Origin: Clavelina lepadiformis
Lineage: Eukaryota; Chordata; Ascidiacea; Aplousobranchia; Clavelinidae
Assembly: GCF_947623445.1 (NCBI RefSeq)
Contig: NC_135244.1
Coordinates: 21,204,860-21,268,859, forward strand
Direction: 5' to 3'
Length of the DNA stretch: 64,000 nt
Below the pieces are notes generated by a model. That model saw only the letters and a list, made by a program, of their open reading frames with translations. It had not been told where the DNA came from and did not search any database. This document shows, one piece after another, positions 1 to 13,500 of the stretch (within the stretch, counting starts at the first letter, position 1; each line of letters opens with the position of its first letter). Position numbers and translations under genes: made by a program.

Positions 1-3000
1 ATAGTGAAGTGACTGTTGGCAGTGTGAATGTTTATTTGCTATTCTAAGCCACAGGTCTGTGCCTGGTAGATACGGAAGCAAACATGAAATTATGGTGCCA
101 TATTGCTATCAGCAGTCATTTCTGTTTATTGTTGACTTCACAACAGTGTCTCAAGCAGGTTGATCAGTAAGTACTAGTCTAGTCAACTATATTAACAGCT
201 TGTTACTATCAACATAGCGTGTAGCAGCAATATTGTATAAACGCAAAACAAAACCATAGGACCCTGAAAAATAGTAGTTAAAAAAATTAGTTAATAACCA
301 GCGAATATAAAAAACTGTATGTTTAAATTGTTCATTGGCGACAGCTATATAAATGCAGATTAGAAACTTAAAACACGTACCATCGTATGCAGGAGGAGAC
401 CTGTCAGTGGTTGAAGCAAGTTGAGTATTTTCTGAAATCGATCCTAAGTGATTGTTTCCTCCTAAATTATCTCCCGATCCATTTTCTTCCAACTTCATGT
501 TACTCACATCGGGCGAATCCTTCTCTGAGATTGTTTCCATGACCGTGGGAAGTTTTGAAATCTTTCTGCCAAAACCAGGCTGTCCGTTGACCTCCGTGAC
601 CATTTGTGGTGCTTGCTTTTGCCGGTCCTCTGAAAACGTGTTGAATTTTTTTTGGTTAACTTCAATATAATGAGTGAAATGCATAGTTGTCTCCACAAAC
701 TGTGAAAATTGTGAAACTGTGCAAATTGAAATTGAAAATATTGAAATTAAATGCAAACTAGTTCCGCTTCTTTGTCAATATTTTACCTTCAATTGCTTGA
801 AAAGACTTCCGTAGACGTCTGACCACAATAAATTGTATGAGGAGTGCTACCACCAACCCAATAGCAGCTGATATTGCCACGTCAGCAAGTGGAGATAGTT
901 GATTGAAACCAAGCACTAACACAGATAACAGAGCTGTGTTAAGATAAGCTGAATACTGCAATGAACATGATATAACGACAGTATTCTAGGAAATATAAGA
1001 AGCAAATATAACAATTTCAAAAGCTGCAATTGCAGTATAACATACTACACATAACATACATACACATTTTTACTCACGCGGTGCACCAGAAAAGAAGACA
1101 GAGAAACAATTGATTGCAATAGTAAAACCATACATAATTGGTAGTGCTATGAGACCAGGACGAACGGGTTCATCCTAATAAGAAAACTACAGAAATTACA
1201 TAACATGACAATTGCTGCTTTTAACACTTGTTTTGTGACTTGTGAGTCAAACTTCAGCAAGAAGCCATTGACCCTGGTTATATTTGGAAAAATGCAATTA
1301 TATAACCTACGCTAAATATCGAGTTAAATATAAAAGCAGGCATGCATAATTACTTGGTCGATGCTAATTGGTAATGCTTAAAACTTGAAGTAAATTGCAA
1401 ATTACTTTTTGAAAAATAAGGATCCTGAGCATAAAGTAGAACCCGGCTGCCATCAATCCAGCCAGAACTGGCGACAAAAACCAAGACCCAACTGGAAAAT
1501 ACAAATAATAATAGATATATATAGTTTCACAGACCAATAATTAATATAACAGATGGCAAGAACACTAAAGGCTATTTGTGAAAACAAACAACTTAACGAC
1601 TACAGGCAATAATTAACAAGCGCTTGCTACAAAAATGCTGACACATGAAATTTCTTCAGTTCAGTCATATACCAGCAGCTAAAAGTTATTCTATTTTTAT
1701 CATTCTACCTTTGCAAATCTCAAACAGTGGCTTATAGTAAAATCATTCGCATAAAAAATGAACAATTTTAAGTTCCAGCAAAGAATTACCAAGTATAGCA
1801 GCTTACTGCAATATAACAAAATATTCAGTAACAATAGAAAATAAACCTATTAAGCCCATCTTTTTCCAGTTGACTCCAACAGCTCCTTTAGCAACGAGTG
1901 AAAATCCGATTGTTGCTCCCACTATGCTGTGAGTACCAGAGACTGGTAGTTTTAAAAATGTAGCTATCAATTGCCACAAACCAGAAGCTGAAAATAAAAA
2001 AGAAACATAAATGTATACTACAGTGCAAATATAAATGCATGTATAGCTGTATTTGCTGTTAGCAAACTGACAGAGAAAAAAAATCGTCATTCGTCGTCAC
2101 AATTGTAAAATGCAAAATACTTACCCAACATGGCACTGACTTCCCCAATCATAAGAAGTGATTCATCTCCGGTGTAAATTCCCACTTCAACGATACCTTT
2201 TCTAATTGTTTGTCCTACTTTGGCACCAAGCAAAATGGCACCAAGTGTCTCGAATATTGATCCCAGAATGCATGCCTGCAAAATACAAATAATGTAAAAA
2301 AGGTTTGAGACAAATTTTTCAAAAATTCCTCCGCTGCAATTAGATAACTGATGACTCGTAGATAAGTGAATAAACAGTAACATTATTTTGGAATATTTTT
2401 ATATTACATATTTATTTACATTTTTATACATTTAATGCATTTTTATTTACATATTTTTATAACACAAAAAATATCATATTCATTTTATATAAGAACTAAA
2501 CAGCTATCAGTGCTTTAACCAACTTATTTTTTAAGACTCGAGTCGCATCAAGTCATTTGGGAAGTTGACTTAAGTCGAGTTGAGTCAGACTATTAATTGG
2601 CTTAAGTCAAGCTAAAATATAATGCAAGTCTAATTAAGTCATGCCATTGGTTATATGTTTAACTGACTATTTGCAACGTAATCAAATATCTGTAATTCAG
2701 TTGGTCAATAAATTAACAACTAACTTGCGTCAAAGTTACTTTCCCGAGACTCGAGTCAAATCAAGTCATTTCAAGCATTGACTCGAGTCAAATAAATTAA
2801 AAACGTGACTAGAGTCGATTCGAGTCAATTCATTGACTTGAGTCATTACAACATTGACAACCATAGCCAAAAATGCTGCCAATAGGCCACAAACGTTTAG
2901 CGCGTTACACAACAAACTAAGTTCCATTCAGGCACAATTTAAAACAACGATTTTGGTCACCTGCTTCAGTGTTAAAGTCCCAGAACCAACAGTTGTTCCA

Positions 3001-3176
3001 AAGCTGTTTGCGACATCATTAGCACCGACGGCAAAGGCAAGAACAAATGCGATAATAAAACCAACGATCAATATCCAGAGCACAGATGCTTGAAAATCTT
3101 TAACTGCTATTGTAACACTTGTTGTTAGAATAGTTGCAACAGTTGAAAGAACTTCAGCAGCTACTGTGGTTGCCAT
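1..3176 (-). CDS. SLC20A: Sodium-dependent phosphate transporter, SLC20 (PiT) family, 5' part only
   Basis: This gene encodes a PiT-type sodium-phosphate cotransporter of the plasma membrane. The start is the ATG at 3176. Exons that I can splice by GT-AG sites are about 2961-3176, 2125-2275, 1847-1987, 1406-1491, 1078-1174, 787-955 and 381-659; the rest lies beyond the left edge. The first exon carries the family signature [20 protein letters not shown], the second continues with [20 protein letters not shown], and the third has [20 protein letters not shown], all hallmark PiT segments. The exon at 381-659 is polar and corresponds to the large intracellular loop of the family. Intron 1 (2276-2960) contains a degenerate CGAGTC-rich repeat. 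I cannot say whether it is orthologous to SLC20A1 or SLC20A2. Confidence 0.93.
2537..2850. repeat. Degenerate GACTCGAGTC-rich repeat in SLC20 intron 1
   Basis: Many copies of short palindromic words such as ACTCGAGTC, TTGACTTAAGTC and AATCAAGTCATTT alternate in both orientations. It lies inside an intron. It looks like a low-complexity or foldback repeat insertion; no coding potential and no clear terminal repeats or target duplication were found. Confidence 0.55.
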
Positions 3177-5043
3177 AGTGTCTGATTGCAATTAAAGAAA
3201 CAAAACCACCAAATGGCAGAACGGTGAAAGCAGTTTGGTGAAATCACAATTGACAACGTTTTTAATAATAATATGGTTATAGCTTAAACATTCATGTTTT
3301 TTCTCCTAAAACAGATAAGAATCTTACATTGTTTGCAATGTTATACTAGACATAGAAATAATTACTGAAGCAGATTGGAAAGTAGAGCAGTTTTTGGGAT
3401 GACGTCGAGTATAAAAAATCAAAATAAAAAAAATTTTTGGAGTGATTGCGTGCACAAAAGCCTCAATTTATTGTTTATTTGTTTTAAATTGGAGTTTCAA
3501 CAACCAACTTTCCATGGTTTGTTTATGTTAACTTGTAAAAGTTCAACATTCATGCTGACTAGACTTTTGCAGGCATGCGCCACACCTTGCGCTACGATTG
3601 CTGGACTACACTAAAAACAAGTGTGCCACTGTGCCTTGTCCTCTTCAAGTGACACCTGACTTAAACAGTTTAGCGCAAATGGAAAACCGTATCAAAGTGG
3701 TTGCCTAACAATCGATTAGCAAAGGTCAATCCACTAACAGTTTAAAATAAAAATTAACTAGGCTAGTCGAATTTTTTTATTTACATTAAAGTATTAAACC
3801 CACAATCTATAACTTCGTCAGATTTAAACTGGAAAAGTCAATTTTTAAAAACACAACTTTGGCTCCACTTGTTGGCTGGTAATAATACCAAAACTCAATG
3901 TATTTTATCGCTTAAAATCATTTTTAATACACTTGCTCTAAATTTACTAAATCTTTCTTCCCTTACAGAGCCAACAAAAGAATTAGCTTTCTAATTACGC
4001 GGTAAAAACATGATCAACACGCGCCAGTACCACGAGGGTAATGCGCTCGAAGACTATCACACCAAATGTCACGCTTCAGAGAGTTCAAGGATCACGCGAA
4101 TGAAGCATTTATTACGTCACCATACACACGCCACTAGGCTAATTTCACGCTTTTGAAATGTCGATATTAGCGGAATACGGCATGATCGATATGCATAGCT
4201 ATTATATTTGCAAAGGACCTGTAGTGTCATGCAGGGTAATAAGTTACACACGTATTCTGCCAAGAATATTCCCATTGATGAGTTGAAATCATTTTAAGTA
4301 TATGCGATTGGCTGCCCCTATTTTACCTGAAAAAAATCGTGCGTTTGAAACTATTTTTTACTGTTTCTTGCTAACCTAAATTAAATGTTATAACGCAGTA
4401 AACTAAACTTAACCTAAATCTACCACCGAACCTAAATCTAACTCCAATAAAACCTTAAATAGCTAAAATCAACCTTTTGCATACCAATTCTCTTAGCCTA
4501 ACCGCCTATCTTTAACAACGGGCTGCGTGACCTCGTCCTGCAACCTACATACGATGAAATAGCCACTTGAAATAGCGATTAGGGTTACCACACGAGAATG
4601 CTCAAAATTAAATTGGTTATAGTTTAAAGTTTAAACTTTAAACTGTAAAGACTAACACTGATATTGCAATAGCCTGATATCATAATCATATCTGCAAAGG
4701 GCAATATTGTTAACAAAAGTACTTGAATTCATACGAAAACCAAAAACACTGGAAGCTTTTAATTTGACCATCTCAAAGAAATAACAAATAAAATATTTAT
4801 GGTTACAGAAAGCAATGATAACAACAAATGTGTTAGAGAGAAAACTCGTTGATGTGTGAATGATTTTAGTCTTTCAGTATAAATCAATACAATATTCTTT
4901 TGCTAGAAAAATTTTGGATGCTCAGCGATAATTAAATATAATAGCTGTGTATAAGCATTATAAATTATGTAACTAAATAATAATATAATGAAAATCTTAA
5001 TTTCTTAAGGATCTAAATAGAAATATACAAGGTGATGAGTATT
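3177..5043. other. Intergenic, no gene seen
   Basis: This stretch is the upstream region of the SLC20 gene and the downstream region of the sulfotransferase gene. It is AT-rich with only short chance reading frames. A run of CCTAAATCTA-like words around 4375-4510 is a weak low-complexity repeat. I see no RNA gene or mobile element that I can support. Confidence 0.4.
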
Positions 5044-8000
5044 TTAAATAGGGCATCCACCGTGGTTGTCAACCATATATCTTGCCAGGTCGTGTTGGAG
5101 TTTCTTATCACTTTGTTTTGGCAGTTTTCGCTGTAAAACTTTCACCAGAAGTGTTTCACTAGAAGTCTTGGGAATAATATTGAAGAATGTCTGACTATAA
5201 AACTGATTTCTTTCAAAATTGCGTTTGGCTTCTGACGAATTTATCACTTGTTTAATTGCTCTTAATTTCCTGAGTTCAGTGAGATCTTTGTTCATTTCTT
5301 CCCGTCCATACTCATCCACTTTCCTCCAGAAGGTGGCGTTAAAGTGATGATATAAAAATATATCCTAAATAAAAATGAACATGCAGGTTTAAAAACACTA
5401 AACATTTTCTTACGAACACTAGTAATTAAATAATTTTAGATAGTTGTTATGTGGATGCCACTGAGAAAAGTGAGAGCGTCTAATATAATGAGTAATAGAT
5501 TACTCTAAGGGGATTTTGCATTCATACCAGCTTGAACATTTTTTCAAATTTAGCCAGTCTTTCCGGGTAATTTTCCAAACTATGTTGAGAATAACTTCGA
5601 ACTTTGTCGTCTTCTTGTGAAAGATCGTCCCAGGTCATGTTCAATAAACTCTGAAAACATTTGGTTTAAAAAGTTTTATTACCTGTACCGAATAAGACTC
5701 GGTCCCTTATAAGGCCCATTGCTCATATTTCGCAAACCCGTGCAAATAAATAAAAGATTTTGTCCCTACATAAAAACTAATATAAATTCATGATGGTTTA
5801 CCAGATTTCATCCTTGTCACGTAATCAACCGATTCGCTAGAGCACAACAAAAATTTGATATTTGCAGTTAAGGTGGTTTTGTTAATTTAGAAAAAAAGTA
5901 AGTGAGAATTTGGCCGGTTAAATGAACTGTTGTCTGCCGGCTGAAGTTTTCATGTAACAACCAACTTAGTATTGAAAAGGATAATGCACTTTTTTTTTGC
6001 TAAAATTTTTCTGATGATAAAAATGTGACGTTTTTTTCGTGGATGCCACATGCGTCTAATAAGGCCCATGCAAGATGCCTGGCTAACTGATGTCCAGACT
6101 TCAAGAGTGGTTCCAGTCATCAGTTGGCAAATTGTTGCAGTTACTTTGTTGCGCCTAGTGGAATCTTTTTAAATGTTTGTACAACTTAAAATGTGAAATT
6201 TCTAATAATGTTATATGTTGTCTATTACTATGTTTTGAATCAAAATACTCACAAAATTGGTGGGCCTTATTAGGAGCCTATGCTCCTAATAAGGCCCATT
6301 TTTTGGAATTTTTAATTTCTTTATAAAAAATTTTTGGGGGGTTGTCAGGTATTGTGGTTTTAATATGTTGTAATCATATACCCTCACTAATAGAATGCGA
6401 TTTTTCAGTCTATTCTCATTTATGGTTCTTGAGTTATTTTCAAAAAAGTGTTAGGTGGGCCTTATTCGGTACAGGTACCTAGCATATAGCGTATAGCTGG
6501 ATTTTAACACTGTAGAAACTCTTTCATGTGTTTTAAGCCAGGCAATTAATGATGTGATGTAGTTCTTTGTGGAAAAGAAAGGAAAAAAAATGCTAAAATG
6601 GATTAAACCTGTGATAAGCTATTAGGCCTATGTCTGCATTTAGAGCTAAATTGGCATTTCAGAAATATTTAATCAAACTGATTAAATATATTTTTTATAA
6701 CAGATATTTCCGCTAAAATTGTAGAAACTAGAAACAAAACTGTTTTTTAAAGTCTATTTACCTCCTGTGCTTAAGAGAAAAGAGCAGTAAGCTTCCCATC
6801 ATAAACTAACTGTAGAAGTAGCTTACCTTTAATAAGATGAGCGATTCGTCCATGTACTCATTTATCATTACTAGATCCATTCCAGCGTCGAGCTTCTCAA
6901 TCTCCCTTTTAATTTCCTCCTCGTCTTCCGTGTTTGGATCAACTCCCAAGTCAAACGCTTGTGGATTTTTACTTCTGTTTCAACGAACAATTTTATTCGT
7001 TGACATTTTGCACGTAGCGAGCAGTCTCTCTAACGTTTTTTCAAGATGTTTATGATGTATCTATTTGAATTCAGGGTCGCAAGAAAAGTGAGCTAACTAG
7101 GCCCAACTAACCTGAAGAAAAAAGGAATTTGTGGGTTCAGGTTCTCGTAGACTAGATCCAAATACTCCAACACGTCGATATTTCGTCCTGAAGCTATGTA
7201 CAAGTATGGGTAGATAAAACAATTATCTCCTAACGAAAAACCAAGCCGCCATGCTTCTTCAAATAGCCAAGCATAGAAGAAATTAAAAGAAGATTGAAAT
7301 TGTCCCCAGGGATTTCGAATGATGGTGAAAACTCTGTAAAAGATTGGCTGAAATGTAATACTGGAGATTCAAAGATAATTTAGAGCTTAAATTAGTTGGC
7401 TAAGCGTTTAGAATCGACAAAAGAAACGCAACTTCATGTAAAAATAGGACATAGGCTACTCCAGAAGGAAATAAAATTATAATAAGTTATTTGGCCCAAT
7501 GCCGATTGCATACAGACCTTGTTCTCCTCGGCATAACTTCTTTGATTAGGGTGAGATTTAAACGGCTATGAGCGTTTATAACCACGTCGTTACATGGATC
7601 CGACGTGTTCGTTCTGTTGTTAAGATAGTACATGAACTTGAGTTGCATTCGACCCGGGAATCCCCCAACATAAGATGACAAAAATTGAGGTTCCTGGGTT
7701 GACAAAACATATTTTGATGATCGAAAACAGGCAACTTTTCAAACAAAATCTCAAGATATATAGAACCTTTAGTGTAGTGAAAAATTATTCCAGTACAAAG
7801 TTTTGAACTATGGTTATGAACTTCACACATAAAAACGTTTACCTTCTTTAAATTATGTCTCTCAATGTAGCGCTCAGTAATCCATCTCACAGTTGTGCTG
7901 CCCGTCTTATGGGTTTTTATAAACACAAACGGTCTCCAATTGGGGCATTTATCGGTCTAAATGTACAGCGCCAAAATTTATTATTATTCAGCTACTTCCA

Positions 8001-8317
8001 CCTGGGTTCTTGCTCTTAATTTGGTGAAAACTTACAGCTTATTCTACTGAACAGCAGCACATTGTTCCTTGCTTGGTTATCAGTAAACTTACGTTTTCAT
8101 CTTCATTGAATGAATCCCCGGCATAGACATCTCTACGAAATATGTCTTTAGACATATGCGCCTTCATATTGAAGTCTGCTTCTATCCCTGCAATTTGGGG
8201 AGTTTTTCCATTCCAATAGCAAAAGAAAATGACGTAGGTTCCAAAAGTTAACATCAACAATTTGTAGGTTGATCTCGAGCGCCGCCTTCTGCAACACTGC
8301 ATGAGAAATTTCTTCAT
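5044..8317 (-). CDS. GAL3ST: Galactose-3-O-sulfotransferase (Gal3ST / cerebroside sulfotransferase family)
   Basis: This is a Golgi type II membrane sulfotransferase that transfers sulfate from PAPS to galactose on glycolipids or glycans. Seven exons (8093-8317, 7843-7956, 7518-7693, 7112-7333, 6827-6974, 5528-5650, 5044-5364) sum to 1329 nt, so the frame closes at about 442 residues, close to the family's usual length. A short basic N-terminus (CCRRRRSRS) is followed by one hydrophobic anchor (LLMLTFGTYVIFFCYW). The PAPS 5'-phosphosulfate loop is FIKTHKTGSTT in exon 2, and the 3'-phosphate site is VFTIIRNPWGQFQSSF in exon 4. Family blocks NEYMDESLILLK and HFNATFWRKVDEYGREEM appear near the C-terminus. 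The start is the first ATG before the basic tail. Acceptor specificity cannot be read from the sequence. Confidence 0.94.
5682..6475. mobile_element. MITE in a Gal3ST intron, TA target duplication (Tc1/mariner-like)
   Basis: The ends are 15-bp inverted repeats CCTGTACCGAATAAG and its complement, flanked by TA on both sides. The word CTAATAAGGCCCAT recurs internally in both orientations, and 6264-6299 holds a perfect 16-bp hairpin (GGGCCTTATTAGGAGC, 4-nt loop, complement). No transposase frame is seen, so it is non-autonomous. The mariner-type assignment rests only on the TA duplication and is tentative. Confidence 0.7.
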
Positions 8318-10545
8318 TTTGAAACGAAACAATACGCAAGGCTTGCAGTATATGCGCTCTATCTACAGCATAAGTTGGGTTTTAATTTAACCTATATGGG
8401 AAGTGCTAGTAATAAAGTTGTAAACAAAATCAAAAATCATAAGTATTTCAATAGTAAAAAGTTAATTGCGGTGGAGTTTTTAATAGAGAGTTTTAATAGA
8501 ATAAAGTTTTTAATAAAAGTTTTTCCAAGTACATCGTTGTAGTATAAAATAATATTGACAGAGAAAGGAAACATATCGATATATATTTCGAGATACATTT
8601 ATATTGTAACATTAAAACATGTCGCTTTTTTTACAGTATGACATAGGCTTTTTAGTTAGTGAAACTGTTTGTCATAATTTTATAAAATAGCTTTTATTTT
8701 GGCAACAGTGCAATATTATCTGACTGTTAGAAATGCGTTATCAGAAATACTTTGGCCACAGGATGCTGATAGAGCGCAAATGAGATAGCAGTCTGCTTTA
8801 AGTTCAATGAATCAGCGCTGGCTACAACATAGCAAACAGTAAAACGTTAGGGTAAATAACTGTCAGTCAACTTGATACAACAACTTCGACTAAAGCGAAG
8901 ACATTCACTCGACAGATAAAACTTTAAAGTTACCTAAATTGACCCATGCTTAGGTGTAAACTACAACAAATTGCATGTATTTGTATGTGATTAACAAACA
9001 TCAACATTTCGTTACAATATCACAGTAAAAAAAATTTTAGGTCTAAGGAAAAATTGAAAGTTTCCATTTAAAATAATATCTATTAACCTCTACACTAGAG
9101 TGTATATAGGCTAATATTTAATATACGCATATAAAAATTATTTGATGAGAAAGTTGTATGTCCAAAGAATTCCTGAAATTATAATAACGTCAGCTGACAG
9201 AGAATCATTTTGTAGCAGACCAGGAGATCACCGATTCAGCGAAGCGTGAAGCGACCAGAGTCATCAATCACGCAAAACCGCGGTGAAACAAAAGATAGCT
9301 AAAAGATAGACAAAAGATAGCTACTGCTTTTAAACGGTCTTGCAAGAAATGAGCAACCTTTGTTAAAATGGAAATATATGATTGATTAACCACATATATG
9401 AATACGTTTAAAAACATTTTGAAATGATGCTTTTAGGCAAGAAAAAGCGAGTGATGTAGCGATATAGCACTTAACTAGAAATCGTTGTCAAACGTCGATC
9501 TTAGAAACAAACTACCTGAAAAATTCTGTCACTGAAAAATCTAAATAGTATGAGGGTCAAGCAGGTTACATACTTTTAAGGTTTTTTCAATCCTTTTACT
9601 CTGTAAATCTAAGCTCTGTCTTTAACAACGCGCTTCCCCACAGCTGGTCAGTGAAGTGAATCGAAATATTACCCCAGGCCGTTGCCCTCCGGCAATACAA
9701 CTGTTTGCCGGTACCACTTTGCTCTGAGGTTGTTGGAATTTATTTGATTATGTATAACTATGAATAAAGTTACTATGAGTACCTAAAAGATTTTTTAAGG
9801 TCAATCTGTTATGAGGTCGCAAATGTGGCCAGTTGCTATAGCCACACTAGTAATTATGACACTAAAAGTAATTTGTTCGATTATTATAGGTATTTTTTAT
9901 GCAACACCACTTCGGTACGCACAAAAGCAAAGCAACTAATTGTACGTCGTGTACTAGCGCGAATTTTGGATTGAAAATCGGCTTAGTTAAAAGTTATAAC
10001 AAGACTTTCCTAGAATACTCTTATCCAGAAGAGACAGAATGTAAACAAAAACTTCAAAGTATCTTCCACGATTCTAAAAGTAGCTTTGTTAGATTTTACT
10101 ACAACCATTCAAAATACCAAAATGTAGTTACAGTGTAAAGACAAAAAGATGTAACTTCTATAATAAAGGCGGTAACGAAAAATACAATTCTCTATTCTTA
10201 TAAAAACGAATTTTTCTCATGACCACGATGTGCAGTCAGTCAAGGCTTTTAATTGCATTTCTACGATACTCAATATTGCACTTTTAGAAATAAATTAACG
10301 ATTATACCGAATTACAGCGCCATTACCACTAACGTTTTACAGACATTTGTACGAGAATTCAAATCACAGTTAGTAGTCAGTAACAATAACTCTGATAATT
10401 AATAGCACAGTCAGTGAAAACAGTGTTCAACTTACTGACAACAGAGACACGGAAACTATAAACACTGTACTTCACTCACAGAAACGTTTGAGAGCAGAGT
10501 GCATTTGACATTCGACATTCGACAAAGATCTTTTACTTTAATCTT
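8318..10545. other. Intergenic, no convincing gene
   Basis: This region separates the sulfotransferase 5' end from the helicase 3' end. The longest frame (9899-10138, + strand, 79 codons) resembles nothing I know and has no splice context. The sequence is AT-rich and otherwise unremarkable. Confidence 0.4.
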
Positions 10546-13500
10546 CTACTGGACAATGCATTGCGCATCTGCACCGGCTTCCCTGTTTGTGACGTAATCT
10601 GACGCTTTACGGTATACAAACGCCATATCACGTGCCGCTTGCGTCAGTACGTCACTGTCATCAACTTCGTCGTTTGATTTCGGATCTTCTGACGACGTTT
10701 CTCCACCGGTACGCTTTGTTCTTTCAATTTGAAAACTTTTTGGATGTGCTTTTGAGTTGTGTGAGCCTACTTGATCGGCCTCGCTGTGTGTAGTTGTTAG
10801 TGATTTGGGCGTGGATTGGACTCGGCGTTGGGAATGGAGATTCAAATCGGCGTCTGGTTCAGCAGCCTGACGCGCAGCTTGCTTGCGCCATTTGGCGGCC
10901 AATTTTAAAAGATAGTCTTTGCCCTCGTGCTGAGGAAGGTTGGCAAGGTAACTTTGCGGGGATATCTCCGCTATCCTAATTTAAAAGTGAATAGTTAATC
11001 ATAAAAGATGTTTATTTACTGCAATTTTACGATTGCTGTATGAAGTCAAATTATTTGCTGTGTATATGAATATAGCTATTTCTATTCGTTTTCAAAAGAG
11101 CGGTATCGCTTACAACAGAGAAAATTTGAAAAATTTTTCTACCAAAACGGTCGAACTCCGCAAACAGTAGAAATGCAGCTGTTTTCACTGAGAAGGAATT
11201 CATCGTACAACACCCAATCCGACTTAGTATCCACAAGTGACGTTGGTTCCAACCTGGCCACGTGCTTGTCTCGAATTATGAGAAAATTTCCACAGCCATC
11301 AACATCTCGAGCAACCTGAGCCGAGTCTTACGTAAATACGTACTTACGTAACGTAACACAATACGTAAATACGTACTTACGTTTACAAACCAATCCAACA
11401 TTAGGGCAACAATTTTTGTGAGAAACATTGCCAAAATAATATTTTTTTACCTAGCACAAAGCTTTAAGCCATATGCTTTAGCTTATAAGCTTATATGCTT
11501 TAAGCTTTATGCTCACCTGCATAAAGAATCCAGCCAGCAAGGCTCGTTTCACGCTGGTTTCGAGAATATCGGCGTCTTGCACGGCCTCGCTGATTGGGAG
11601 TTCAAGGCCTTCCAAGACTGAGAGTAAATCTATCCGAACCTTCTCCGCTTGTTTCAAGGCGTTTACGTTTATATAGTTCTTTGAACACCAAGACTCTGAG
11701 CGCTTGTCTGAACAATTGACAAAAGATTTGTGATAAAAGTTACTGCATGAAGATAATGTTAAAAGCTGCATATTATAAAACAGTCCTTCACTTCAAAATA
11801 CCATTTGCGAGTTTTGCTACCAAGTTAGCGTCCGTTCAAATGGCAACTGTAGTGTTTAGTGACTTACGGTTTATATATTGCTGGTAAACGTTCAGCAAAG
11901 TGAAGTGACCACCGTACTTATGCGCCAGTGCTTTGTGCAGGCCACGTGCTTCTTTTTCGAAACCTCGAGGATTCAATCGCCAAGAAGGTGAAACAATCAT
12001 GGCAATAATGGATAAAACTTCCTGAATATAAACAATAACGTATCATAAAAAACATTAATCTCAAAGAATCGAATATTTTCGGAAATACAAGCGAAAAAAT
12101 TTTTATTTCATAAAGCTGATAACAAACTTTACGAAGACTAATCACAAAGCTTGCATTGCAACCTTCCTGCACACAACGCACCTGCACACAATCTTCCCCG
12201 CAGCTTGCAATGACTGCTTTGGTTTGCGGCATCGTTAAAGGAAATTCACTCATAACGGCGCCAAGGTCGGACAAGTTGCCGTTTTCGTCAAGTGCCCCAT
12301 GATAGTCCAACTCTTCCAGCGCAAGCATGTACGCTTCTGGGGCTATGGTTATATGGTTTTAAACGCAAAGATGTAAATGGCCGTTACACTAGAAATACTC
12401 GAGTAAAATTTAACTACATTTATAGATGCCAGTCTTTTTGGCGAACAGTCTCGGCAAACTCATTACCTGGCGGCTCTATGAAGTGGCAATGAGAAAAGTT
12501 CATATTCAATCTTTGTAACAATCTTTTAAGAAGAAGCACATGAGTTGTCAGCTCCATTCGCCTGATGCACGGTGTTGTGCTATCTTTCATGCGCTAAAAA
12601 GTTCATGCAATAAATATGGCAACCATTAAAAAAGTCGTGTGCACGACGCGCTCAGCAAGACGACGGCATACCGTGAAAACATCTTCGGAATAAATTCGAT
12701 AAATTTTTCCACCTATGTTGCATCTGTCCGTCCGTGCGAGGGCGCTGTCGCGCGAAATCCACGTCAAATTTCTGGAGCGTGTTCGAGTGCGGCAATTATA
12801 CACCTTCAAGTTGAATTGAATTGAATTCAATTAAATTCGAAAATATAGATTAATAGAGGAAAACAGTGATAGACGCTGCGCCTATAAATGATGCAGAGAC
12901 CAACTTCTTCCTCTTTCAGTCCGGAGTCTATCACGACCCGGATGTAATCAGTGGAGAAGGAAGATTCGGTGATTTCATCTGAGACAATAATCCGGCGCTT
13001 TTTGCTTTCTTCATCCACCTTTTCAATATTCTCGTATATTGCCTATATTTAGAAAATATACTCGTGTTCTTTACGACAATTCAACTCTATTCTGCAACTT
13101 TTGCTTCACACCGTTGAAAGGTGTTCCTCCCACCTGCTGTGCGCCATGACCAAGCTTTTTGTGGACCGCTATCACGCTCACCTCCTCACATCCATCACGG
13201 AGCGACTCGATAGCGACATCTCGCGTGATCTGTTCACACGCTTCTTCAATATCCTGCAAATGAGATGGCGTTTGAAAAAAGTAGCACAGCATAAGTTGCT
13301 CGAAATTACAGTGAGTTTTGATCCGTTTTACAAAACGATGCACTCACAAGCATTCAGCTCAATTCACCTCAGCGGTCGGCAAATAAACAAGAAAAGCTCC
13401 TTCTGCGCTTGGATCACAATGCAGTCGTACGGCAAGCGAAACAACCTCTTGTAAGTGGGAACCGGTTTCAACCGGCCTGTAGTTGATCTCCAGTTTATTT

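Noticed and set aside
9899-10138. 79-codon plus-strand frame between the sulfotransferase and helicase genes
   Set aside because: No family resemblance and no neighbouring exons; treated as chance.
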